Below, in pieces: positions 1 through 5,703 of a DNA stretch of 8,025 bases. Origin of the DNA: an uncultured Erysipelotrichaceae bacterium (GTDB taxonomy: Bacteria > Bacillota_I > Bacilli_A > RFN20 > CAG-826). A program made the position numbers and the translations under genes. The notes under the pieces are model-generated. The model was given only the letters and a program-made list of their open reading frames with translations. It was not told where the DNA came from and searched no databases. Within the stretch, counting starts at the first letter, position 1; every line of letters begins with the position of its first letter. The stretch is taken from assembly GCA_902800255.1 (NCBI GenBank), contig CADCDV010000029.1, positions 1-8,025 of the forward strand, given 5' to 3'.

Positions 1-278
1 ATATGTTCATCTATCTTGTGTGTGAGAGCGCCTCCAAATTCCACTACAGGCATCTTATTAAGCATCTCGAAGTTCTCATGGTTGCCATCGATATAAAGAA
101 CCGTGCAGCCAAGGCTGTTATAGAGTTTCAGGAAACGAGGGAGATCTTCTTTGGACCAACATATTCCTGCATCACCACAGATGATGAGGTAATCGTCATA
201 TGAAAGGTTCTTCTCTTTGAGAGGGAGAAGCTTATTGAAATCAATATCTCCGTGAGTGTCGCCAGTGATGAAGATCAT
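1..278 (-). CDS. Metallophosphoesterase (calcineurin-like), 3' part cut off by the window edge
   Basis: This gene is read on the minus strand from an ATG at 278-276, and the 92 visible residues run off the left edge. Three metal-binding blocks of the calcineurin-like phosphoesterase superfamily are present in order: GDTHGD (residues 6-11), CGDAG (34-38) and GNHEN (65-69). These supply the Asp, His and Asn ligands of a two-metal phosphoesterase site. The C-terminal blocks with the remaining His ligands lie outside the window. The first block begins five residues after the Met, so the start is very probably right even though no Shine-Dalgarno sequence precedes it. The protein is probably cytosolic, since there is no signal peptide. 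The substrate cannot be told; the superfamily includes nucleotide, phosphoprotein and phosphodiester hydrolases. It is transcribed divergently from the fic gene. Confidence 0.9.
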   Translation of the reverse strand, partial: MIFITGDTHGDIDFNKLLPLKEKNLSYDDYLIICGDAGICWSKEDLPRFLKLYNSLGCTVLYIDGNHENFEMLNKMPVVEFGGALTHKIDEH

Positions 279-279
279 G

Positions 280-313
280 ATTATAGGATTTCCACAAAAA
301 GAAAAAGTGTCAA
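280..313 (-). promoter_or_regulatory. Possible promoter elements of the phosphoesterase gene
   Basis: Read on the minus strand, TTGACA (313-308) and TATAAT (285-280) are both perfect sigma-A consensus hexamers. They are 22 bp apart, against an optimum of about 17. The TATAAT ends one base before the ATG, so a transcript started from it would begin inside the gene. The TTGACA may therefore work with a different -10, or the combination may be coincidence in AT-rich DNA. Confidence 0.25.
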
Positions 314-391
314 CAATTTACTATTCTTTATCTTTTTTATGAAAAATCATCCCCTGCTCCTCTATATGGTGAGTGAGGAGAGGTTATTGAT

Positions 392-472
392 ATGAAAAGT
401 TATGTTATCGATTGGATGCAACTTTGTTCAAATCCACCTTTATTGATTTTGATTCTTCCACATCGTTATTAG
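392..472 (+). CDS. Possible 26-residue small ORF upstream of fic
   Basis: An ATG at 392 opens a 26-codon frame ending in TAG at 470-472. It is preceded by a purine-rich GAGGAGAGG (375-383) with an 8-base gap to the ATG, a good Shine-Dalgarno arrangement. The predicted peptide has a polar first half and a hydrophobic run near its end (PPLLILIL), followed by a short basic tail. I recognise no family. It could be a leader peptide of the fic transcript, a short membrane peptide, the remnant of a lost gene, or chance. It ends about 120 bases before the fic start. A weak -35/-10 pair (ATGAAA 339-344, TATATG 363-368, gap 18) could serve it. Confidence 0.25.
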   Translation: MKSYVIDWMQLCSNPPLLILILPHRY

Positions 473-485
473 GCAAAAAGTGATA

Positions 486-573
486 TTACTGCATAAAAAA
501 TTAAAATAATTATGCAAATATTTGCCTGAATATATTGATTTACTGCATAAAAATGTGCGAAAATTATGCAGAT
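486..573 (+). promoter_or_regulatory. Two tandem inverted repeats (operator-like) in front of fic
   Basis: TGCATAA-13 bases-TTATGCA occurs twice: arms 490-496/510-516 and 544-550/564-570. The 13-bp gap is the same in both copies, and the copies are offset by exactly 54 bp, about five helical turns. Flanks are also shared: ACTGCATAAAAA on the left and AATTATGCARAT on the right. In the second copy the arms extend to 8 bp (CTGCATAA/TTATGCAG). The loops differ in sequence while the arms are kept, as expected for protein-binding dyads. The second copy ends nine bases before the Shine-Dalgarno site of fic. A perfect 12-bp palindrome, GCAAATATTTGC (514-525), overlaps the right arm of the first copy. 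The C-terminal winged helix of the Fic protein is a candidate ligand (inference). Confidence 0.6.
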
Positions 574-579
574 GCTAAT

Positions 580-585
580 AAGGAG
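580..585 (+). promoter_or_regulatory. Shine-Dalgarno site that fixes the fic start
   Basis: AAGGAG ends six bases before the ATG at 592. The frame is also open upstream to a TTG at 535 and an ATG at 553, but neither has a ribosome binding site, and both would place the second inverted repeat inside the coding region. The ATG at 592 also yields the usual N terminus of this family (M-R-x-F-D-Y-S-F-L-K). Confidence 0.85.
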
Positions 586-591
586 AATAGA

Positions 592-1638
592 ATGAGGCGC
601 TTTGATTATTCATTTCTAAAGAATGGCAGCGTTCCTGCCGACTTGACGAACCTTCTGACAGGAATTTATTCGATGAAGTCGTTGGACGAGGTAAGAAAGA
701 CTAAATACTCGCCAATCTATACGGAACTCGAGCGGATAGCCAAGGTTCAGTCAGTCAAAGGTAGTAATGCCATCGAAGGGATTCTAACCACCGACGAAAG
801 AATCAAAGCCATCGTCAATCAGAACAGCGCACCTTTAAACCATAACGAACAGGAGATCGCAGGATATCGTGACGCGTTGAGTTTGGTTCATACAAGACAT
901 GATATCCTTCATTTCAACGAAAGCACTATTATCGATTTGCACAATATACTTCTAAGAGAGGCCAAGCCGGAATCCGCCGGACACTACAAAGAAAGCGATA
1001 ACGTCATCATGGAAGTTCGCGCAGACGGAACGAGACGAGTGAGATTCCAACCAATTCCCGCGAGCGAGACCAAAGAGGCAATGGAGCAATTGTCTCTTGC
1101 CTATATGGAAGCGAGAGATCAATTCCACGCCAATCCCCTGCTGCTAATACCGTGTGTGATTCTCGATTTCCTCTGTATCCATCCGTTTGCTGACGGAAAC
1201 GGAAGGATGTCTAGGCTATTGACCTTGTTGCTTTTGTACAAATCAGGCTTCGATGCTGGAAAATACATTTCGTTCGAAGAACAGATCAACAAAGAAAAAG
1301 GCCTTTATTATGAAGCTCTGAGAAAGTCCTCGGTCGATTGGCACGAGAATAAGAACGACTATTTTTACTTCGTTGGAAACTTCTTGTTAACCCTATTTGA
1401 GTGCTATCGAGAATTGGATAAGAGGTTTGCTACTGTTAACAGCGGCAAAGTCAATAAAACCTCCAGGATCGAAGCGACAGTTTTGAATTCGATAGTCCCA
1501 ATTTCAAAAAAAGAAATTTGCGATATCTTGCCTGACGTTTCACAGACGACAGTCGAATATGTTTTATCAAAAATGCTGAAAGAGGGGAAAATAGCCAAAT
1601 TGGGAAACACCGTCAAAACACGTTATTACCGAAAATAA
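592..1638 (+). CDS. Fic family protein (Fic_N + Fic + C-terminal winged helix), probable AMP transferase
   Basis: The protein has 348 residues. The catalytic motif HPFADGNGRMSR (residues 197-208) is intact, with the catalytic His, the acidic residue, the GNGR anion hole and the final Arg. Fic enzymes of this type usually transfer AMP from ATP to a hydroxyl of a target protein; the target here is unknown. An N-terminal helix carries SNAIEG (58-63), which fits the (S/T)xxxE(G/N) inhibitory motif, so this is a class II, self-inhibited Fic protein that needs no separate antitoxin gene. The N-terminal Fic_N-like region precedes the Fic core. The last 60 residues (about 289-348) read as a winged helix (KKEICDILP, then SQTTVEYVLSKMLKEGKIAK). 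It is a single-gene unit with its own Shine-Dalgarno site and two upstream dyads that may be self-regulatory. Frequent TCG, TTG and CTG codons set it apart from degV and pepC, which suggests horizontal gain. No clear terminator follows. Confidence 0.95.
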   Translation: MRRFDYSFLKNGSVPADLTNLLTGIYSMKSLDEVRKTKYSPIYTELERIAKVQSVKGSNAIEGILTTDERIKAIVNQNSAPLNHNEQEIAGYRDALSLVHTRHDILHFNESTIIDLHNILLREAKPESAGHYKESDNVIMEVRADGTRRVRFQPIPASETKEAMEQLSLAYMEARDQFHANPLLLIPCVILDFLCIHPFADGNGRMSRLLTLLLLYKSGFDAGKYISFEEQINKEKGLYYEALRKSSVDWHENKNDYFYFVGNFLLTLFECYRELDKRFATVNSGKVNKTSRIEATVLNSIVPISKKEICDILPDVSQTTVEYVLSKMLKEGKIAKLGNTVKTRYYRK

Positions 1639-1735
1639 CAACCAAACGAAAAAAGGTTAATGATGACTTCCACTTTCTTTGGCAAATAAGCTCGCAAATA
1701 CGTAGTATCACATTTTTCTGAACTTTTTTGCGCCT

Positions 1736-1781
1736 TTTTTCACAAAATTCTGCTTTCTGTTCACGTGTTTTTCACAAAATT
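1736..1781 (+). repeat. 14-bp direct repeat, 32 bp apart, upstream of degV
   Basis: TTTTTCACAAAATT occurs exactly twice, at 1736-1749 and 1768-1781, starting 32 bp apart, about three helical turns. A partial third TTCAC lies between them at 1760-1764. The copies sit about 65 bp upstream of the likely degV -10 element. They could be tandem activator or repressor sites, or a local duplication in T-rich DNA. The core TTCACAA matches one half of a Rex-type operator, but the inverted partner half-site is missing. Confidence 0.45.
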
Positions 1782-1846
1782 AGGAAAAATATTCCAAAAG
1801 ACCCGTCTAAAACCTTTAGATAATCGCGTTCCAAACTCATTAAATT

Positions 1847-1879
1847 TGCTATACACTTCTCTTATACCCATACGAAAGG
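1847..1879 (+). promoter_or_regulatory. Probable promoter and ribosome binding site of degV
   Basis: TGCTATACA (1847-1855) is an extended -10 element (TG-N-TATACA). No good -35 is visible at the right distance, which extended -10 promoters tolerate. GAAAGG (1874-1879) is a modest Shine-Dalgarno site, a rather long 12 bases before the ATG at 1892. The rest of the 253-base spacer after fic is T-rich, with no ORF and no clear terminator. A small inverted repeat, GGAA/TTCC, lies at 1783-1795. Confidence 0.5.
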
Positions 1880-1891
1880 TCTTACATAACC

Positions 1892-2761
1892 ATGCTTCAC
1901 ATTTTCGTTGATTCCGATTGCGACATTACCAAAGCCCAGGCTGAGGAATATGGCGTCTCCCTCATCTCGATGCCTTACTTCATCGGTGAGAAAGAAGTCT
2001 ATCCATATGTCGATTTTGAGGAATTCGAACCTCACGCTTATTACAACATGCTCCGTGAAGGAACGATTCCTACCACTGCCGCTTTATCACCTGCTAATTA
2101 CAAAGAGATATTCGAACCTGCTTTCGCTAAAGGGGATACGATCCTTTATATCCATTTCTCAAGTGCGATGAGCCTGACCTTCGACAACATGGAGAAGGCC
2201 ATAAGTGAGCTCAAAGAGAAATACCCTGATGTGAGATTCGAACATTTCGACACCCTTATGATGACGACTGGTGCCTATGTCATCGTCAAAGAGATGCTTG
2301 AGAGATATAAGAAAGGCGCTTCGATCGATGAGCTTATCAGATGGGGAGAAGAGGAAAGACAGCACTTCGCTTGTTACTTCTTCGCCGACGACCTCAAGTT
2401 CTTCAGAAGATCTGGCCGCGTTTCCGGTTTCAGCGCGTTCATGGGAGGAATGATCGGCATCAAACCTCTTATCAACATCAATGAGAAAGGCATCATGGGA
2501 TCATTTGGCAAGGCCATTGGTCAGGCTAATGCCTTAAAGATGATGGTCAAGTTCGTTGAGGATCTTGGCGAGGACATCAAGAATTACACATTCGTCGTTG
2601 GCCATACCGATGCCCCTCTTCTTGTTAAGAAGATGTGTGAGATGCTCAAAGCCAAATTCGGTGAAGACCTTAATATTGAGAAAGTTCCTTGCAACCCAAC
2701 CGCTGGCGCTCATAGCGGACCTGGCGGGGTCTCAGTCGCTTTCCACGCGAAGCATAGATAA
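1892..2761 (+). CDS. DegV family protein (FakB-like fatty-acid-binding protein)
   Basis: The protein has 289 residues, the usual DegV length. Family marks in order are VDSDCDI (residues 6-12, the opening DSxxD motif), IPTTAALSP (59-67, where the family normally has TSQPS), FSSAMSLT (89-96, the serine-rich acyl-binding loop), FFRRSGRVS (170-178), GIKPLI (189-194) and GAHSGPGG (272-279) with the conserved His 274. Characterised members (FakB) bind a fatty acid and present it to the kinase FakA, which makes acyl phosphate for membrane phospholipid synthesis. They are cytosolic, and no signal peptide is seen here. FakA is not in this window, so the role is inferred from family. Two binding-loop motifs differ from the usual form, so the bound lipid may differ. 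The gene is a single unit with a promoter upstream and a strong terminator eight bases after its stop. Confidence 0.92.
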   Translation: MLHIFVDSDCDITKAQAEEYGVSLISMPYFIGEKEVYPYVDFEEFEPHAYYNMLREGTIPTTAALSPANYKEIFEPAFAKGDTILYIHFSSAMSLTFDNMEKAISELKEKYPDVRFEHFDTLMMTTGAYVIVKEMLERYKKGASIDELIRWGEEERQHFACYFFADDLKFFRRSGRVSGFSAFMGGMIGIKPLININEKGIMGSFGKAIGQANALKMMVKFVEDLGEDIKNYTFVVGHTDAPLLVKKMCEMLKAKFGEDLNIEKVPCNPTAGAHSGPGGVSVAFHAKHR

Positions 2762-2768
2762 AAAGAAG

Positions 2769-2793
2769 ACCTCACCAAACGGTGAGGTTTTTT
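2769..2793 (+). terminator. Rho-independent terminator of degV
   Basis: An 8-bp perfect stem, ACCTCACC (2769-2776) and GGTGAGGT (2781-2788), has the loop AAAC and is followed by a run of T to 2793. It lies directly after the degV stop codon. Confidence 0.93.
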
Positions 2794-2814
2794 CTTACTT
2801 TGAAAAAGTAATCC

Positions 2815-2864
2815 TTTAGTTTTCTATATCTTGTGCTATGTTAATCAAGCGCTTCAAAAGGAGG
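2815..2864 (+). promoter_or_regulatory. Probable promoter and Shine-Dalgarno site of pepC
   Basis: TGCTATGTT (2834-2842) forms an extended -10 and shares the TGCTAT core with the degV promoter. A TTTAGT (2815-2820) lies 16 bp upstream as a weak -35. The strong ribosome binding site AAAAGGAGG (2856-2864) sits 10 bases before the ATG at 2875. Because a terminator lies just upstream, pepC probably depends on this promoter. Confidence 0.55.
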
Positions 2865-2874
2865 AAGCAGTTAT

Positions 2875-4212
2875 ATGAAAGAAGCAATTGAATCAAAAGA
2901 CTTATCTTCGTATGAAGATGAATACAAAAAAGATAAGAGCCACAAGGTGATCGAAAGAACGGTCACCCACAATGGCTTATTTAATAGTGCCATCGACAAA
3001 GAGACCTTCGATTCCTTGACCGATACCTTCAGCGTTGATGTCAAAGCGGGTTCCGTCACCAATCAGAAGCAATCAGGAAGATGCTGGATGTTCGCTGGCC
3101 TCAATGTCCTTAGAACCATTCTTATGAAGAATCTTGGCATCAAGAACATCGAACTCTCCCAAGCCTATCTTCAGTTCTATGACAAATTAGAGAAGAGCAA
3201 CGCCACACTTGAAAGAGCGCTTCTTCTTCTTGATGAGCCAATCGATTCAAGGATGAATACCTGGAATCTCGATAACACTTCCGATGGAGGATATTTCAAT
3301 TGGTTCTCTAACCTCGTGAAGAAGTATGGCGTCGTTCCTTCTTATGTCATGCCTGATGGAGCGGTCTCTTCTTCCACCTCCGAATTAAACAGCACCCTCA
3401 ACAAATTGATCGCCAAAGACATCTATTCGCTTAGAAAAGCCCATTCCGAAGGAAAGAGCCTTGAGGATCTTCGTTCCCTTAAGGAGGGCTATCTCTCTGA
3501 GATCTACAAAGTCCTTGGAATGACACTCGGCACCATCTCCGAATCATTCACCTTCGAATATGTCGACAAAGATGAGAAATACCATAACGAAGGCAAATTC
3601 ACCCCAAAAGAGTTCTATGACAAATATATCGGCGGTGACTTCTCTAATTACCTTGGCTTAGGTCATTATCCTCTTCCATCCTTCAAGGAATATCAAAGGT
3701 ATGAGTGCAAATGGATCAAGAACGTCCATGAAGGTGAGGCTGCTAGCTGGTTCAGCATTCCATTAAGCAAACTCAAAGAAGCCTTGATCGCTTCCCTTAA
3801 AGACGACACGGTTGTCTGGTTTGCCGCTGACGTGAGAGAAGAATGCCTCCGCAAAGAAGGACTCATGGGCAAAGACCTCATCAGAGTGGATGAGCTTCTT
3901 GGAGTGGATTTCCCTCTTACCAAAGGCGAAAGACTTCTTTACCGCACATCAACTTGTTGCCACGCCATGACCTTCACCGGAGTTAACCTTGATGAAAAAG
4001 GTCTTCCAAACAGATGGAAGATCGAGAACTCCTGGGGGAAAGACAACGGCAAAGACGGATATTATGTCTCTGATGACGCTTGGTTCGATGAATATGTCTA
4101 TGAGATCTGGGTCGACAAGAAATACGTTGATCCTGAAATCGTTAAGAAATACGAAGAATCGAAAGCCGAAGAGATTGAGCCATTTAACCCAGTCACCTTA
4201 ATCATGAAATAA
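2875..4212 (+). CDS. pepC: C1B family cysteine aminopeptidase (PepC / bleomycin hydrolase)
   Basis: The protein has 445 residues, the usual length for the PepC/bleomycin hydrolase family of papain-type peptidases. The active site is complete. NQKQSGRCWMFAG (residues 63-75) holds the oxyanion-hole Gln64 and the nucleophile Cys70. His363 follows in TCCHAMTFTG, and Asn385 is in IENSWG. Family members are cytosolic barrel-shaped hexamers that remove N-terminal residues from peptides, supplying amino acids from imported or turned-over peptides. No signal peptide is seen. The C-terminal arm (EPFNPVTLIMK) aligns with the usual PWDPMGALA-type tail that enters the active site and enforces aminopeptidase activity, but is one residue longer and ends in Lys. 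The endopeptidase relatives PepE and PepG are an alternative. The gene has its own promoter and strong Shine-Dalgarno site and is followed by a terminator. Confidence 0.95.
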   Translation: MKEAIESKDLSSYEDEYKKDKSHKVIERTVTHNGLFNSAIDKETFDSLTDTFSVDVKAGSVTNQKQSGRCWMFAGLNVLRTILMKNLGIKNIELSQAYLQFYDKLEKSNATLERALLLLDEPIDSRMNTWNLDNTSDGGYFNWFSNLVKKYGVVPSYVMPDGAVSSSTSELNSTLNKLIAKDIYSLRKAHSEGKSLEDLRSLKEGYLSEIYKVLGMTLGTISESFTFEYVDKDEKYHNEGKFTPKEFYDKYIGGDFSNYLGLGHYPLPSFKEYQRYECKWIKNVHEGEAASWFSIPLSKLKEALIASLKDDTVVWFAADVREECLRKEGLMGKDLIRVDELLGVDFPLTKGERLLYRTSTCCHAMTFTGVNLDEKGLPNRWKIENSWGKDNGKDGYYVSDDAWFDEYVYEIWVDKKYVDPEIVKKYEESKAEEIEPFNPVTLIMK

Positions 4213-4216
4213 GAAA

Positions 4217-4248
4217 AGCCCCCTTTCCGGAAGGAAGGGGGTTTATTT
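4217..4248. terminator. Bidirectional terminator between convergent pepC and the ATPase gene
   Basis: CCCCCTT plus CC (4219-4228, one bulged T) pairs with GG plus AAGGGGG (4233-4241) around a GGAA tetraloop. On the plus strand it is followed by GTTTATTTAT, ending pepC. On the minus strand the same stem is followed by CTTTTCTT, so it can also end the ATPase transcript. It lies in the 49-base gap between the two converging genes. Confidence 0.9.
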
Positions 4249-4261
4249 ATGGTCAATCAGC

Positions 4262-5557
4262 TTACCACTCACCAAGAAGGAAATCGATGACATTGATAGT
4301 GAGGACTCCGTTGTCATCGTACCAGCTTTTCATGACATCATTCCTGACAACGATTTTGCTGAAAGAATCCCCGGTTAAGTTAAGAGGAGTATACTCTGAA
4401 TCCTTCTTATCCTCGGTTTCGATCGCAAAAGCAGATTGGACATATAATTTCTTACCACCCAAGATTGCGATGAAGTCAATCTCTTTTTGAGATCTTTCGG
4501 ACTTGCCGTTTTTGTCTTTGGTGTTCTTATAGACCACCCCTACATCAACCGAATAACCTCTTGAAACAAGCTCGTTGTAAACGATATTCTCCATGATGTG
4601 AGTCATTTCTTGCTGTCGAAACCCGATTCTAGCGTTCCTTAAACCCACATCCTCGAAATAGTATTTGCTCGGATAGGAAAGGTAGAGCGCGCCTTTTACG
4701 TCATAACGTTTGCTTTCATGAACAATAAAAGCGTCATCAAGGTAATCAATGTAAGATTTGACGGTATTCAAAGATACGAGTTCTTTGCCGCTCCTTTTCC
4801 TCGCTGAGTTAATGGAATTAGCGATCCTACTATAGTTGGTCAAAGAACCAACGGATGAGCACAGCCAATCGGTGATATCCGATAAGACGTCTTCATGCGC
4901 AATCCTCTTTCTTTCAACTATGTCTTTAAAATAAAGTTCGTCGAAAAGAGTTTTTAAATAACCCATCTTAGCCTTTTCGTTCGGCTTAGAAAGAACAAGA
5001 GGTAAGCCGCCATAAAACGCATAATCTTCAAAGGCGTTTCTCTTATCGCCACCAACATACGAATAGTATTCACTGAAAGACAGCGGATGCATTCTTATTT
5101 CATCGCTTCTTCCTCTAAACTCAGTCAAAACATCTTTGGAAAGCATCTTCGAATTGCTTCCGGTAACATAAACATCAAGATTCTCAATTTCCTTTAAATC
5201 GTTTATAGCGTCATAAAAAGTGATTCTCTTCCCGTTTTCATCATAAGGATTAGGGACCTCATCTGACATTTGAATCTCATCGACGAAAAGATAGTACTTC
5301 CCATTGCCGATAACTTTTTTCCTAACATACTCCGCTAAATAAATTGGGTTTCTGTATTTGATGAACCTCATTTCTTCGAGGGAAATGAAAATGATGTTCT
5401 CCTCAGGGGTTCCAATGGATAAAAGGTAATTCTTATATAGCTCTTTTAATAGATAAGATTTTCCTGATCTCCTGATTCCGGTTATCACTTTGACCTGGCC
5501 ATCCCATGAATAATCGATCAATTGTTTGAGATATCTGTCTCTTTGAATAGTCTTCAT
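4262..5557 (-). CDS. AAA_14 ATPase with C-terminal DUF4143 domain
   Basis: The protein has 431 residues. Walker A is GIRRSGKS (residues 27-34) and Walker B is YYLFVDEIQ (88-96), with the catalytic Asp93-Glu94 pair. VYVTGSNSKML is the sensor-1 strand, and FRGRSDEIRMHPLSFSEY carries the arginine cluster and PLSF.EY signature typical of this family. The DUF4143 half includes YGGLPLVL and, near the end, NIVYNELVSRGYSVDVG followed by KEIDFIA and YVQSAF. That order resembles the spaced acidic residues of PD-(D/E)xK nucleases, although no nuclease activity is established. These ATPases are common, often multi-copy accessory genes of gut bacteria with unknown function. GGAGG lies 5 bases before the ATG (5567-5563 on the minus strand). 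No membrane segment is seen. Frequent TTA, CTA and ATA codons separate it from pepC. It stands alone between a shared terminator and a repeat-rich control region. Confidence 0.9.
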   Translation of the reverse strand: MKTIQRDRYLKQLIDYSWDGQVKVITGIRRSGKSYLLKELYKNYLLSIGTPEENIIFISLEEMRFIKYRNPIYLAEYVRKKVIGNGKYYLFVDEIQMSDEVPNPYDENGKRITFYDAINDLKEIENLDVYVTGSNSKMLSKDVLTEFRGRSDEIRMHPLSFSEYYSYVGGDKRNAFEDYAFYGGLPLVLSKPNEKAKMGYLKTLFDELYFKDIVERKRIAHEDVLSDITDWLCSSVGSLTNYSRIANSINSARKRSGKELVSLNTVKSYIDYLDDAFIVHESKRYDVKGALYLSYPSKYYFEDVGLRNARIGFRQQEMTHIMENIVYNELVSRGYSVDVGVVYKNTKDKNGKSERSQKEIDFIAILGGKKLYVQSAFAIETEDKKDSEYTPLNLTGDSFSKIVVRNDVMKSWYDDNGVLTINVIDFLLGEW

Positions 5558-5568
5558 AGCTCCCTCCG

Positions 5569-5606
5569 TTGAAATGTTTTTGGTATTTTGTACCTACTTT
5601 TCAATG
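5569..5606 (-). promoter_or_regulatory. Imperfect hairpin in the ATPase gene leader, next to the Shine-Dalgarno site
   Basis: TTGAAA (5569-5574) pairs with TTTCAA (5599-5604), and inside it GGTA (5582-5585) pairs with TACC (5591-5594) around TTTTG. On the minus-strand transcript this imperfect stem-loop ends two bases before GGAGGG, the ribosome binding site of the ATPase gene. It begins with the same CATTGAAAAGTAG that starts the larger upstream hairpin. It may tune translation or be a protein site. Confidence 0.4.
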
Positions 5607-5689
5607 AAATTATAGAACTTATAGAAAAATATTGCGAGTTTATATTGAAAATTAGCGCAGAAATACGCACTACTTTTCAATGGGATTAT
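5594..5689 (-). repeat. 20-bp direct repeat upstream of the ATPase gene
   Basis: CTACTTTTCAATG-NN-ATTAT appears at 5594-5613 and 5670-5689 on the plus strand, 76 bp apart. The copies are identical except for AA versus GG at the NN. On the minus strand the proximal copy contains TATAAT (5614-5609), a likely -10 for the ATPase gene, with a weak -35 (CTCGCA, 5638-5633) 18 bp upstream. The distal copy ends 15 bases from the sugar-kinase stop codon. The two copies may be paired control elements or the scar of a duplication or insertion. Confidence 0.65.
5644..5681. repeat. Long inverted repeat (16-bp arms, 6-base loop)
   Basis: The arms 5644-5659 (starting ATTGAAAA) and 5666-5681 (ending TTTTCAAT) flank the loop GAAATA. 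The 16 positions give 13 Watson-Crick pairs, one mismatch and two pairs that are G-U in the minus-strand RNA. No T tract follows, so it is unlikely to be an intrinsic terminator. The right arm overlaps the distal copy of the 20-bp repeat. It lies between the broken kinase and the ATPase gene, upstream of the latter's probable -10. Confidence 0.7.
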
Positions 5690-5703
5690 TAAAAAATGAT
5701 CGG

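Larger units (their letters stand above)
279..591. other. Divergent intergenic region between the phosphoesterase and fic genes
   Basis: This 313-base stretch separates two divergent genes. It contains the possible promoter of the phosphoesterase gene, a doubtful small ORF and two operator-like inverted repeats next to fic. A short CTCCTC/GAGGAG pair (357-362, 375-380) has no T tract, so it is not a terminator. I see no tRNA-like cloverleaf and no recognisable riboswitch. A further 7-bp pair, AGGCAAA (471-477) and TTTGCCT (521-527), brackets the first inverted repeat. Confidence 0.6.

Noticed and set aside
357..383. CTCCTC/GAGGAG hairpin in the divergent region as a terminator
   Set aside because: No T tract follows on either strand at the right distance, and the purine arm is better explained as a ribosome binding site-like sequence.
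486..573. A CRISPR-like array before fic
   Set aside because: There are only two units with internal dyad symmetry, no regular spacer-sized unique sequence and no cas gene. An operator pair fits better.
535..591. Upstream TTG (535) or ATG (553) as the fic start
   Set aside because: Neither has a Shine-Dalgarno site. AAGGAG six bases before the ATG at 592 and the family N terminus both support 592.
1622..1639. GTTATT/AATAAC inverted repeat at the fic stop codon as a terminator
   Set aside because: The stem is only 6 bp and AT-rich, and no T run follows.
1736..1781. A Rex operator before degV
   Set aside because: Only same-direction TTCACAA half-sites are present. The inverted TTGTGAA partner is missing.
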